Assembly: GCA_015055835.1 (NCBI GenBank)
Contig: SVHJ01000002.1
Coordinates: forward strand, 1 to 64,000
Length of the DNA stretch: 64,000 bases
Reading direction: 5' to 3'
Origin: Clostridiales bacterium
GTDB taxonomy: Bacteria > Bacillota > Clostridia > Christensenellales > Borkfalkiaceae
Shown piece by piece: positions 52,566-60,589 of the stretch. The position numbers and the translations under genes are program-made. Within the stretch, counting starts at the first letter, position 1. Each line of letters begins with the position of its first letter. The notes under the pieces are model-generated. The model was not told the DNA's origin. It ran no database searches and worked only from the letters and a program-made list of their open reading frames with translations.

Positions 52566-53957
52566 ATGAAAGTATATAACACTCTTAGTAGAACTAAAGA
52601 AGAATTTAAGCCACTAGTTGGTAACAAAGTTAATATGTACGCTTGTGGTATCACCGTTTCAGGCGAAGCGCATATCGGCCACGCCTTTCAAGCGTTAATT
52701 TACGATATTATGCGTAAATTTTTATTAAAACAAGGTTACGACGTAACTTATGCAAGAAATTATACCGACGTTGATGATAAAATTATTGCTCGTTCAAAAG
52801 AAACGGGTATCCCTGCAGACAAGTATGCTGAAATGATGATTGAAAAAATCAATTCAGTTATGAAGGATATGGAAATTGACGACCCTGACGTTTGGCTTAA
52901 AGCAACTTTAAATATTGATAACATTATCCATTTTATTGAAGGTTTAATTAATAAAGGGCACGCTTACGCCACCGAACGTGGCGACGTATATTTTGACGTT
53001 GAAAGTTTCCCTTCTTACGGAAAGTTATCTAATAGAAATTTAGAAGACGCAATCTCTAACGTTAGAATTGAAAACGAAGACAATAAGCGTAGCGCGCTTG
53101 ACTTTGCTTTATGGAAATCAGCAAAGGAAGGAGAAATTTACTGGGAATCTCCTTGGGGCAAAGGCAGACCAGGTTGGCATATTGAATGTTCAGCAATGAA
53201 TAAAGAGGCGTTTGGCGAACAAATTGATATCCACGGTGGTGGTAGAGATTTAATTTTCCCTCACCACGAAAACGAAATTGCTCAAACGGAAGCGTTAACG
53301 GGAAAGCCTTTCGTAAAATACTGGATACACAACGGTTTAATTAAAGTAAACGGTCAAAAAATGAGTAAATCACTTGGCAACAGTTTACTTTTAGAAGATT
53401 TACTTAAAAAATACTCTAACGAAGCCATTAAACTTGCACTACTTCAAACGAACTACAAAAACGATATCAACCTAACCGACAACGTTTTTGAAGATGCTGA
53501 AAAACATTTATACGACTTTTATTCAGTATTTAAGTTGGCTACCAAAAAGGGTATCGAAATTAAAGGGGAAAACGCTGAAATCGACGCTGAGTTTGATAAG
53601 GCTATGACCGACGACTTTAACACGGCGCTTGCTCTTTCTAACCTATATAAATACTTTAAGGTTATTAAACAAAAAATTAACGCAGGCGATATAACTGCAG
53701 GGGCTGACCTAAACCAAATTAAGGTTACTTACGACCTTTTAGGTTTATTTAGAAAAGACGCAAACGAATTTACTTCTTACTACGAACAAAAAACGGCAAA
53801 CGGTATTCCTGAAGAAGTTCTTTCTTTAGCAGAAGAAAGAAAGTTAGCCCGTCAAAATAAAGACTGGGCAAAGTCTGACGAATTAAGAGATAAAATTTCT
53901 GCTTTAGGTTTTATTGTTAAAGACTCTAAAGACGGATACGAAATAATTAAAAAATAG
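52566..53957 (+). CDS. cysS: cysteinyl-tRNA synthetase
   Basis: Class I synthetase, 463 residues. The HIGH motif is TVSGEAHIGHAF near residues 30-41, the zinc ligands include Cys27, a central GWHIECSAM and HHENEIAQTEA, and KMSKS is GQKMSKSLGN near 262. The C terminus is a helical anticodon domain. It is 9 nt before alaS in the same operon. Confidence 0.96.
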   Translation: MKVYNTLSRTKEEFKPLVGNKVNMYACGITVSGEAHIGHAFQALIYDIMRKFLLKQGYDVTYARNYTDVDDKIIARSKETGIPADKYAEMMIEKINSVMKDMEIDDPDVWLKATLNIDNIIHFIEGLINKGHAYATERGDVYFDVESFPSYGKLSNRNLEDAISNVRIENEDNKRSALDFALWKSAKEGEIYWESPWGKGRPGWHIECSAMNKEAFGEQIDIHGGGRDLIFPHHENEIAQTEALTGKPFVKYWIHNGLIKVNGQKMSKSLGNSLLLEDLLKKYSNEAIKLALLQTNYKNDINLTDNVFEDAEKHLYDFYSVFKLATKKGIEIKGENAEIDAEFDKAMTDDFNTALALSNLYKYFKVIKQKINAGDITAGADLNQIKVTYDLLGLFRKDANEFTSYYEQKTANGIPEEVLSLAEERKLARQNKDWAKSDELRDKISALGFIVKDSKDGYEIIKK

Positions 53958-53966
53958 GTAGAAATT

Positions 53967-55796
53967 ATGATTACTTCAAAAGAATTAAGGGAAAAATGGA
54001 TAAAGTTTTATGAAGAACGTGGCCACGTTAATATCGGCGCAGTTTCACTAATCGGTGACGGCACGACGGGCGTTATGTTTAACGTTGCAGGTATGCAACC
54101 ACTTATGCCTTACTTACTTGGTAAAAAACACCCTTCTGGCAGTACAAGACTTTGTAACGTTCAAGGTTGTGTTAGAACGGTTGATATTGATTCAGTTGGC
54201 GACGCTACTCACTTTACTTTTTTTGAAATGATGGGTAACTGGAGTCTTGGCGACTACTTTAAAAAGGAAAAAACGAGATGGTCTTTTGAACTTTTAACCG
54301 AAGTTTTTGGTTTTGAAAAGGAAAAAATTTGTTCTACCGTTTTTGAAGGCAACGCGCAAGTTCCAAGAGATAACGAAACTGCTGAACTATTAAAAGGTTT
54401 AGGAATAAAGGAAGAAAACATTTTCTATTTAGATAAATCTAACAACTGGTGGGAACTTGAAGGTACGGTTGGCACTCCTTGTGGTCCTGACAACGAATGG
54501 TTCTATCCAAGACACGACAATCCTTGCTCACCTACTTGTGATATTAACTGCGATTGTGGTAGATACGTTGAAATTGGTAACGACGTTTATATGCAATACA
54601 AAAAGTTAGAAGGTGGAAAGTACACCGAACTTGAAAACAAAAACGTTGACACAGGTTTTGGTCTTGATAGACTTCTTCTTTTCTTAAACAATTTAGACGA
54701 CGGTTATAAAACCGACCTATTTATCGATTCAATTAACCTTTTACAAGAAGTTTCAGGTAAAGATTATGAAACTGATGAAGTTGCAAGAAAGGCTATGCGT
54801 ATTATCGCCGACCACACAAGAACTTCAGTTATGTTAATCGGGGATAGAAACGGCATTGTACCATCTAACACGGGCGCAGGTTATATTTTAAGAAGACTTA
54901 TGCGTAGAGCAATAAGATACTGCAAAAACTTAAACGTTGATGCAACCGTTATTTTAGAAGTTGCTAAAATCTTTATTGAAAAAATTTATAACGACGCATA
55001 CCCACTACTTGTTGAAAAAGAAGGTTATATTTTAGACGAAATTCTAAAAGAAATTAACAAATTTGAAGCAACTTTAGCATCTGGTATGAAGGAATTTGAC
55101 AAGTGCATTATCGGTATGGAAAGAAAGAATGCGTTTATGGCGCAAAAAGACCCAAATTATATTCCTGAAACGGTAATTAGTGGTAAACAAGCGTTTAGAT
55201 TATACGATACTTTCGGTTTCCCACTTGAACTTACTAAAGAACTTGCTGAAGAAAAGGGTTTAACCGTTGATGAAGTTGGCTTTAACGACGCATTTAAAGA
55301 ACATCAAGAAAAGTCAAAAGCACAAGCAGTTTCTGCTAAAGGTGGTTTAACTGAACAAACGGAGATTACGACAAACTACCATACAGCAACACACATTATG
55401 CTTGCAGGTCTTCGTAAAATGTTTGGTACTTCAACTGAACAAAAAGGTTCTAACATTACGGAAGAAAGACTTCGTTTTGACTTTAACTTAGACCACAAAA
55501 TGACGGCTGAAGAATTAAAAGAATTAGAAGATTTCGTTAACGACGTTATTGAAAGAAAAATTGACGTTGTTAAAACGGAAGAACCTTATAATAAGGCTGT
55601 TAGTGAGGGCGCTTACGGCGTATTTACTGCTGAAAGCGACGACCAAATCGTTTCTATCTACACTATTGACGGCGTTGATAAGCAAATTTGTGGTGGTCCA
55701 CACGCAAAAAATACTGGCGACCTTGGTAAATTTATCATTAAAAAGGAAGAAAGTTCATCTAGTGGAGTTAGAAGAATTAAAGCCGTTTTAAGATAA
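53967..55796 (+). CDS. alaS: alanyl-tRNA synthetase, compact form lacking the C-terminal domain
   Basis: Charges tRNA-Ala and clears mischarged Ser/Gly. The class II catalytic core includes GDATHFTFFEMMGNWSLGDY near residue 74 and GFGLDRLLLFL near 230. The editing domain has HTATH near 472 and CGGPHAKNTGDLG near 576. The protein ends at GVRRIKAVL, right after the editing domain. At 609 residues it lacks the coiled coil, DHHA1 and C-Ala parts that bring typical bacterial AlaRS to about 870. The core wording resembles compact AlaRS proteins I associate with reduced bacterial lineages; that comparison is from memory. Confidence 0.93.
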   Translation: MITSKELREKWIKFYEERGHVNIGAVSLIGDGTTGVMFNVAGMQPLMPYLLGKKHPSGSTRLCNVQGCVRTVDIDSVGDATHFTFFEMMGNWSLGDYFKKEKTRWSFELLTEVFGFEKEKICSTVFEGNAQVPRDNETAELLKGLGIKEENIFYLDKSNNWWELEGTVGTPCGPDNEWFYPRHDNPCSPTCDINCDCGRYVEIGNDVYMQYKKLEGGKYTELENKNVDTGFGLDRLLLFLNNLDDGYKTDLFIDSINLLQEVSGKDYETDEVARKAMRIIADHTRTSVMLIGDRNGIVPSNTGAGYILRRLMRRAIRYCKNLNVDATVILEVAKIFIEKIYNDAYPLLVEKEGYILDEILKEINKFEATLASGMKEFDKCIIGMERKNAFMAQKDPNYIPETVISGKQAFRLYDTFGFPLELTKELAEEKGLTVDEVGFNDAFKEHQEKSKAQAVSAKGGLTEQTEITTNYHTATHIMLAGLRKMFGTSTEQKGSNITEERLRFDFNLDHKMTAEELKELEDFVNDVIERKIDVVKTEEPYNKAVSEGAYGVFTAESDDQIVSIYTIDGVDKQICGGPHAKNTGDLGKFIIKKEESSSSGVRRIKAVLR

Positions 55797-55809
55797 ATTA
55801 AAAAAATAA

Positions 55810-55838
55810 TTGACAAATCAAAATAAAATAACTATACT
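55810..55838 (+). promoter_or_regulatory. promoter of tRNA-Arg(ACG)
   Basis: TTGACA (55810-55815), 17-nt spacer, TATACT (55833-55838), with the predicted start near 55845. Confidence 0.8.
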
Positions 55839-55840
55839 AA

Positions 55841-55868
55841 TTAAGCAACTTGGAGAAAAGTTGCTTAA
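55841..55868 (+). other. perfect hairpin at the tRNA-Arg transcription start
   Basis: TTAAGCAACTT (55841-55851) pairs fully with AAGTTGCTTAA (55858-55868) around a six-base loop, ending 5 nt before the tRNA. It lacks a T-run, so it is not a terminator. It may be an operator palindrome or a 5' leader hairpin removed by RNase P. Confidence 0.5.
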
Positions 55869-55873
55869 TACAA

Positions 55874-55950
55874 GCACCGTTAGCTAAGCTGGATATAGCG
55901 TTGGTCTACGGAACCAAAGGCCAGGGGTTCGAATCCCTTACGGTGCGCCA
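55874..55950 (+). tRNA. tRNA-Arg (ACG)
   Basis: A 77-nt tRNA with encoded CCA. The acceptor GCACCGT pairs with ACGGTGC, the anticodon loop CTACGGA carries ACG (read as ICG after deamination), and the T loop is GTTCGAATC. Its last 19 nt (55932-55950) recur downstream in the tandem units. Confidence 0.96.
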
Positions 55951-56149
55951 CAAAAAGCCGTTGACACTTTTGTGTCGATGGCTTTTTGCTTTGTGTGATG
56001 TTAGTGTAAGGGATTCGAACGAAAGCGTTAAGAAAACGGTAGACACCTACCGTTTTTAGTGGCTGACCGAAGTATTTTGCAAAGCATATGCTTGTCTTTT
56101 ATTTTTTTGCTTTGCAAAATACAAGAGCGCAATCCCTTACGGTGCGCCA
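55951..56149 (+). repeat. tRNA-Arg-anchored hairpin unit 1 (199 bp)
   Basis: Parts in order: a terminator-like hairpin ending GGCTTTTT (55952-55986), and an inverted T-arm copy AAGGGATTCGAACG (56008-56021). Then come a 10-bp hairpin AAAACGGTAG/CTACCGTTTT and a 15-bp hairpin GTATTTTGCAAAGCA/TGCTTTGCAAAATAC. A copy of the tRNA 3' end, AATCCCTTACGGTGCGCCA (56131-56149), closes the unit. The inverted and direct T-arm copies can pair with each other. No ORF of note. Confidence 0.85.
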
Positions 56150-56340
56150 CGAAAACACCTAATCCATTTTTATGGGTTGGGTGTTTTTGTTATGTGTATG
56201 AAAAGGGATTCGAACGGGTGGGTATCGGCAACTTACAACTTGTTTTTTTACTATAGTTGCCGACAAACAATTGATAATTGTTTGCCACCCCGGCGTGATA
56301 GTAAACAAAGTTTACGGAGCGAATCCCTTACGGTGCGCCA
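56150..56340 (+). repeat. tRNA-Arg-anchored hairpin unit 2 (191 bp), different core
   Basis: The order matches unit 1 but the inner sequence is unrelated. A terminator-like AAAACACC/GGTGTTTT hairpin comes first, then AAGGGATTCGAACG (56203-56216). Hairpins CGGCAACT/AGTTGCCG, CAAACAATT/AATTGTTTG and GTAAAC/GTTTAC lie inside a GGGTGG/CCACCC pair. CGAATCCCTTACGGTGCGCCA ends the unit, with the 19-nt tRNA-end copy at 56322-56340. Confidence 0.85.
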
Positions 56341-56538
56341 ACAAAAAGCCATTGACACTTTTGTGTTGATGGCTTTTTGCTTTGTGTAATATTAGTGTAA
56401 GGGATTCGAACGAGAACGTTAAGAAAACGGTAGACACCTACCGTTTTTAGTGGCTGACCGAAGTATTTTGCAAAGCATAGGCTTGTCTTTTGTTTTTTTG
56501 CTTTGCAAAATACAAGAGCGCAATCCCTTACGGTGCGC
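56341..56538 (+). repeat. tRNA-Arg-anchored hairpin unit 3 (198 bp), near copy of unit 1
   Basis: About 95% identical to unit 1 by eye (roughly nine substitutions). The two changes in the first hairpin keep it paired (G-T to A-T, G-C to G-T), and the 10-bp and 15-bp stems are unchanged. Other changes fall in loops or spacers. The tRNA-end copy is AATCCCTTACGGTGCGC (56522-56538) and lacks the final CCA. Confidence 0.85.
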
Positions 56539-56554
56539 ATAAAAATTTTAAACA

Positions 56555-56582
56555 AAAAAAGAACTTGTTTTCAAGTTCTTTT
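56555..56582. terminator. bidirectional terminator
   Basis: AAAAGAACTTG/CAAGTTCTTTT stem with a TTTT loop and A/T tracts, between the repeat array and the leftward XRE gene, whose stop codon it touches. Confidence 0.8.
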
Positions 56583-57003
56583 ACATTTTACCAATTAAAA
56601 AATCAATTCCTACGTTAAAATATTTTGCTATTATTAAAAGATTTACTGTTTTTGGGAAAAGCCCCTTCTTCCATCTATAATAATCATATTCACTCATCTT
56701 CATATCAAATAAGGCTTTTGCAACCGAAATTTTCTTTTCTTTAATTAAAAAATTTAAATTTTCTATAAACGGCTTTTCACTTTTTTCCGAACCATTTATT
56801 TTATCATCAAAACCAAATAAATAGTCCAACGAACACCCAAAATAATCAGCAATTTTAATTGCAATATCTATTCTAGGATAATATCCTTTGTTAAAATATC
56901 CGTTTATCGTAGTAGAAGAAACACCAATTTCTTTTGCCAAAAATAACCTACTTATCTTTTTATCAATTAAAAGTTCTTCCAATCTTTCCTTAAACTCATT
57001 CAT
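56581..57003 (-). CDS. XRE-family regulator with two HTH-like halves
   Basis: The 140-residue protein has a clear Cro/CI helix-turn-helix (LAKEIGVSSTTINGYFNKG near 23-41, then IKIADYFGCSLDYLFGF). A second, weaker copy lies in the C-terminal half (AKALFDMKMSEYDYYRWKKG, then IIAKYFNVGIDFLIGK). The start at 57003 follows AGAGGTTTTTAT. A longer frame to 57024 adds seven residues without support. It is divergent from two tiny ORFs, and matching half-sites lie between them. Confidence 0.82.
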   Translation of the reverse strand: MNEFKERLEELLIDKKISRLFLAKEIGVSSTTINGYFNKGYYPRIDIAIKIADYFGCSLDYLFGFDDKINGSEKSEKPFIENLNFLIKEKKISVAKALFDMKMSEYDYYRWKKGLFPKTVNLLIIAKYFNVGIDFLIGKM

Positions 57004-57039
57004 ATAAAAACCTCTTTTCGACAAAAATTTACAAAATAA

Positions 57040-57106
57040 CCCTCACTACTCTTTATAATTTAACCAAAAACGCACTCTCTTTTGTTGCATTAGAGAGTTG
57101 TGAGGG
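57040..57106. promoter_or_regulatory. inverted operator-like half-sites between the XRE gene and small ORFs
   Basis: CCCTCACTACTCTT (57040-57053) and GAGAGTTGTGAGGG (57093-57106) are inverted copies matching at 11 of 14 positions. The second is also the arm of a local ACTCTC/GAGAGT hairpin. They flank the divergent start regions, as expected for autoregulation by the XRE protein. Confidence 0.55.
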
Positions 57107-57132
57107 TATAAAATAAATATAGGAGGTGTAAT

Positions 57133-57279
57133 ATGAAAAATTTAGTAAAAGAAGTTTTATTTTCTTCTTTAAAAAGTGAAACGACTAACGAACTTTTTTT
57201 AACAAAAAAAGAACTAGGCATTTTTTTAAAAAGAAAACTTGTAAAAATAACTTTTGAGGAGAAAAAAGATGAAGATTAA
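57133..57279 (+). CDS. small ORF 1 beside the XRE regulator, 48 residues
   Basis: A strong SD (AGGAGG, 57121-57126) precedes the ATG. The peptide is MKNLVKEVLFSSLKSETTNE followed by a segment with TKKELGIFLKRK and an acidic EEKKDED end. No family is recognised. The amphipathic helix-like pattern could suit a regulator or an antitoxin-type peptide. It overlaps small ORF 2 by 11 nt. Confidence 0.6.
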   Translation: MKNLVKEVLFSSLKSETTNELFLTKKELGIFLKRKLVKITFEEKKDED

Positions 57280-57397
57280 AACAATTAAAAAACTTAAAAA
57301 ATATGTGGAAAAATTTTTAGACTGTAATTTTAACAAAAAAGATTTTGAGGTTTTTGTTATAAATAATTCAATTTGTATAAAAATCAAAAAACCTTAA
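57269..57397 (+). CDS. small ORF 2 beside the XRE regulator, 42 residues
   Basis: GAGGAG (57256-57261) precedes the ATG at 57269. The highly basic peptide starts MKIKTIKKLKKYVEKFLDCN and ends FVINNSICIKIKKP, with a helix then two strands. No family is recognised. The tight overlap with small ORF 1 implies coupled expression. The pair plus a divergent repressor resembles small phage or toxin-antitoxin loci, without proof. Confidence 0.55.
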   Translation: MKIKTIKKLKKYVEKFLDCNFNKKDFEVFVINNSICIKIKKP

Positions 57398-57422
57398 AAC
57401 TTTTTAACTACCTTTCATAAAG

Positions 57423-57451
57423 TTGTTTAATTTTTGTAATTGTGGTAAAAT
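57423..57451 (+). promoter_or_regulatory. promoter of mntP
   Basis: TTGTTT (57423-57428), 17-nt spacer, TAAAAT (57446-57451). The leader of about 24 nt is too short for a yybP-ykoY manganese riboswitch. Confidence 0.6.
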
Positions 57452-57481
57452 ATGCCTAATATATATATTTAAGGTAATATT

Positions 57482-58057
57482 ATGCTTAATTTTATGTTCT
57501 TTTTAGAAAACTCTTTACTTGGCGTTGGGCTAGCAATGGATGCCTTTTCCGTTTCTCTTGCAAACGGCTTAAATGACAAGTGTATGAAAAAAAGTAAAAT
57601 GTTTTCTATCGCAGGGTTATTTGCTTTCTTTCAAGCGCTTATGCCTATGATAGGTTGGGTATGCGTTCACACTTTACTTCAACACTTTAAGGCGTTTGAA
57701 AAGTTTATTCCTTTTATTGCGCTTATTCTTCTTTTATTTATCGGTGGAAAAATGATTTTCGACGCTATTAAAAACGAAGAAGAATGTGGTAAGTCCATAG
57801 GTTTTTTAGCCCTTTTAGTCCAAGGTGTTGCCACTTCAATAGACGCGCTTTCCGTAGGCTTTACAATAGCAAAATACGATATTTGGTTAGCATTAATTGC
57901 CGTTTTATTGATAGGAATTATAACCTTTGCAATTTGCTATGCTGGTATAATTATCGGCAGAAAGTTTGGCACTAAACTAAAAAACAACGCAGGAATTTTA
58001 GGTGGTGTAATTTTAATAATAATAGGTATTGAAATTTTTATAACGGGTATAATTTAA
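57482..58057 (+). CDS. mntP: manganese efflux pump MntP
   Basis: The 191-residue membrane protein has six hydrophobic segments and two paired MntP motifs, AMDAFSVSLANG near residue 18 and SIDALSVGFT near 120, each with the Asp needed for Mn2+ transport. The length matches the family (about 185-190). AAGG lies 9 nt upstream of the ATG. It is monocistronic with its own terminator. Confidence 0.93.
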   Translation: MLNFMFFLENSLLGVGLAMDAFSVSLANGLNDKCMKKSKMFSIAGLFAFFQALMPMIGWVCVHTLLQHFKAFEKFIPFIALILLLFIGGKMIFDAIKNEEECGKSIGFLALLVQGVATSIDALSVGFTIAKYDIWLALIAVLLIGIITFAICYAGIIIGRKFGTKLKNNAGILGGVILIIIGIEIFITGII

Positions 58058-58064
58058 TAAAATT

Positions 58065-58092
58065 AAAGAGAGTTTAACCACTCTCTTTTTTT
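58065..58092 (+). terminator. mntP terminator
   Basis: AAAGAGAGT/ACTCTCTTT stem followed by a T-run. Confidence 0.85.
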
Positions 58093-58122
58093 TCAACTTT
58101 AATTTAAGGATATCTTGTTATA

Positions 58123-58722
58123 ATGCTTAAAAAAGTGAGGCCTTTTATCGTGACAAAAGTAAAAACGCTAAAGGAAGAGGTTTTTACAATACCAAATATT
58201 CTATCTTTTTTTAGAATAACCCTTATTCCGTTTATCGTAATTTTTTACCTATCGTTAAAAAAGAAAGTTTTAGCAAGCATTTTAGTTTTAATTTCCGGCG
58301 TAACCGACCTTTTAGACGGTTTTATTGCAAGAAAGTTTAACCTAATAACAGACCTTGGCAAAATTTTAGACCCTATTGCAGACAAATTAACGCAATTAAC
58401 CGTGCTTTTTTGTCTTATAATACCTCATCCACTAATGATTATTCCTTTTCTACTTCTTTTTTTAAAAGAAATTTTAGCAGGAATAGTAGGTCTTATTTTA
58501 ATAAAAAAAGAATTCGTTCCATTTGCCGTTTGGCACGGAAAACTTTCTACTGCTTTTTTATATTTAACAATGTTTTTGCATTTAATTTGGGTAAATATTC
58601 CCTTTGTTTTTTCTAAAATCCTAATTTTTATATCTTCTAGTTTGATAATTTTATCTTTTATTCTTTACACTATTAAAAACCTAAAAAAATTAACCTCTTT
58701 AAAAAACGTTGCTAAAAATTAG
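58123..58722 (+). CDS. pgsA: CDP-diacylglycerol-glycerol-3-phosphate 3-phosphatidyltransferase family protein
   Basis: CDP-alcohol phosphotransferase with the D-G-A-R-G-D-D signature: LDGFIARKFNLITDLGKILD, then PIADK, near residues 65-90. There are about six membrane segments in 199 residues. It most likely makes phosphatidylglycerol phosphate. Another CDP-alcohol acceptor cannot be excluded. A TATAAT at 58119-58124 overlaps the ATG, so transcription from it would need a later start such as GTG 58135. The annotated start keeps AAGGA 12 nt upstream. Confidence 0.88.
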   Translation: MLKKVRPFIVTKVKTLKEEVFTIPNILSFFRITLIPFIVIFYLSLKKKVLASILVLISGVTDLLDGFIARKFNLITDLGKILDPIADKLTQLTVLFCLIIPHPLMIIPFLLLFLKEILAGIVGLILIKKEFVPFAVWHGKLSTAFLYLTMFLHLIWVNIPFVFSKILIFISSSLIILSFILYTIKNLKKLTSLKNVAKN

Positions 58723-58750
58723 GGCTTAAATTTTTTATTTCAACAATATT

Positions 58751-58767
58751 TTGTTAAAATTTAACAA
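58751..58767. promoter_or_regulatory. 17-bp palindrome upstream of lactate permease
   Basis: TTGTTAAAATTTAACAA is the exact reverse complement of the palindrome at 51017-51033 before the DeoR gene. It lies 45 bp upstream of the permease -35. Confidence 0.6.
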
Positions 58768-58812
58768 ATTTGAAAAATTTTTGCAAAATTTATTATTTCC
58801 TTCAAAATTCCT

Positions 58813-58841
58813 TTGACTTTAACTTTTGTTTTTTTTATAAT
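58813..58841 (+). promoter_or_regulatory. promoter of the lactate permease
   Basis: TTGACT (58813-58818), 17-nt spacer, TATAAT (58836-58841), start near 58848. Confidence 0.8.
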
Positions 58842-58891
58842 AATTAGAAAACAATTTGGAATTTTTAAAATTTTTTGGAGGAAATTTGACG

Positions 58892-60526
58892 ATGTCAGTC
58901 CTATTACCAATACTAGCATTTTTACCAATTTTAATAACGCTAGTTTTGATGATGGTATTTAACTGGCCTGCAAAATGGTGTTTGCTTATATCTTGGGTGC
59001 TTGCAGGCATTTTTGCTTTCTTTTTCTTTGATATAAACTTTATAGAAATTTTAGGCAGTTCCCTTTACGGAATGCTTTCTTCTTTTGACGTTTTAATCAT
59101 TATCGCAGGGGCAATACTACTTATGAACACTCTAAAAGGTTCAGGCGCAACAAGTGCGATAAACCGTGGGTTTAGAAACATTTGTCCTGATAAACGTGTT
59201 CAAGCGTGCATTATCGGTTTTGCTTTCTGTTCATTTATTGAAGCAGCAGCAGGTTTCGGTACGCCAGCAGCACTAGCAGGTCCACTACTTGTTAGTTTAG
59301 GTTTTCCACCTATGGCAGCCGCTATGATAACTTTAATATTTGACTCAACTGCAGTTTCAACGGGTGCAGTTGGTACACCAGTTACACAAGCCTTAACAAT
59401 GTTAGGCTTAACTGGCGACGCTACTTTCACAAGCCAATTCGCTTTATGGACTGCTATCCCACACGCTATAATGAGTTTATTCTTACCACTTATCGTACTA
59501 ATGATGACAACAAAATTCTTTAGTAAAGATAAGTCTTTTAAACCAGCGCTTCAAGCGGCTCCATTTGCAATCTTTACAGGGTTAACTTTTGCAATTCCTT
59601 TGCTTTTAGTTTCAATCTTCTTAAGTTATGAATTTGCATCTCTTTTAGCCTCATTAATTTCAATTGTAGCGACGGTATTAGCTGCAAAAGCAGGCTTTTT
59701 AGTTCCTAAAAAGGTTTGGAACTTTGGCGATCCTGAAAGTTGGGATAAAGATTGGCTAACAACTAGTCAAATTTCTCCTGCAACGGAATCAACAATGTCA
59801 GTTCTAAAAGCGTGGATACCTTACGTTTTAGTTGCTATCGTTTTAGTATTAACGCGTATCCCTGCACTCGGTATAAAAGGTTTATTAACGGGTGGCGCTC
59901 CTTTCGTTATCAAAGTAAACAACATTTTCGGCATAGACAAACTTGACTGGAGCTTAAAATGGGCTTACCTTCCTGGAACTTTCTTTATTTTAGTTTCACT
60001 AGTAACCTTTATTATTCACAAGATGAAAGGTAAACAAATTAGTAATGCGTTTATTGATACTGGTAAACAAATTTCAGGCGCAGCGATTGCTTTACTATTC
60101 GGTTTAGCGTTAGTTGAAATTATGAAATTTACAAACGCAGACGGCGCTAGTATGATGACGACAATGGCAAACGCCCTTTCAAAAACGGGTAAATGGGTAT
60201 ACATTATTCTCTGTCCGTTTATAGGTGTTCTTGGTGCTTTCGTATCAGGTTCTGCAACCGTTTCAATGACGCTATTTACAAATCTACAATTCAGCACGGC
60301 AACCATGCTTTCAATTCCAACAGTTTTTGCCGTTTCAATGCAATGCGTAGGTGCTGCAATCGGTAATATGGTATGTATCAACAACGCAGTTGCCGCAAGT
60401 GCAACAATCGGCGTAACTGGTAGAGAGGGTAAACTTATAAAAATAAACGCAATTCCTATGATTATCTACTCATTAGTAACTGCGCTATTCTTTATGATTA
60501 TAATAGCCCTTGGCGTTATGCCTTGA
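58892..60526 (+). CDS. L-lactate permease family transporter
   Basis: A 544-residue transporter with about 12-14 membrane segments. The conserved [20 protein letters not shown] near residue 112 and [14 protein letters not shown] near 150 mark the LctP family, which moves lactate or glycolate with protons. ATG 58892 follows GGAGG by 10 nt; an earlier in-frame ATG at 58856 lacks an SD. No lactate dehydrogenase gene is adjacent. The shared palindrome links it to the DeoR regulator. Confidence 0.92.
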   Translation: MSVLLPILAFLPILITLVLMMVFNWPAKWCLLISWVLAGIFAFFFFDINFIEILGSSLYGMLSSFDVLIIIAGAILLMNTLKGSGATSAINRGFRNICPDKRVQACIIGFAFCSFIEAAAGFGTPAALAGPLLVSLGFPPMAAAMITLIFDSTAVSTGAVGTPVTQALTMLGLTGDATFTSQFALWTAIPHAIMSLFLPLIVLMMTTKFFSKDKSFKPALQAAPFAIFTGLTFAIPLLLVSIFLSYEFASLLASLISIVATVLAAKAGFLVPKKVWNFGDPESWDKDWLTTSQISPATESTMSVLKAWIPYVLVAIVLVLTRIPALGIKGLLTGGAPFVIKVNNIFGIDKLDWSLKWAYLPGTFFILVSLVTFIIHKMKGKQISNAFIDTGKQISGAAIALLFGLALVEIMKFTNADGASMMTTMANALSKTGKWVYIILCPFIGVLGAFVSGSATVSMTLFTNLQFSTATMLSIPTVFAVSMQCVGAAIGNMVCINNAVAASATIGVTGREGKLIKINAIPMIIYSLVTALFFMIIIALGVMP

Positions 60527-60546
60527 TAAAATTAACTAAATAAAAT

Positions 60547-60583
60547 TAAAAGAGCAAACACTTTTGTGTCTGCTCTTTTTTAT
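60547..60583. terminator. bidirectional terminator
   Basis: AAAAGAGC with an inner ACAC/GTGT pair closes on GCTCTTTT, followed by TTATT, between converging permease and kinase genes. Confidence 0.82.
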
Positions 60584-60589
60584 TATCTT

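Noticed and set aside
55932-56538. CRISPR array interpretation of the repeats
   Set aside because: Units are about 190-200 bp, two share the same core, repeats derive from a tRNA end, and no cas genes are present.
55850-56555. Several frames of 65-75 residues in the tRNA-Arg repeat array
   Set aside because: They run through a tRNA gene and perfect hairpins, and repeat because the DNA repeats; no SDs.
57398-57481. yybP-ykoY manganese riboswitch upstream of mntP
   Set aside because: The predicted leader is only about 24 nt and shows no paired structure.
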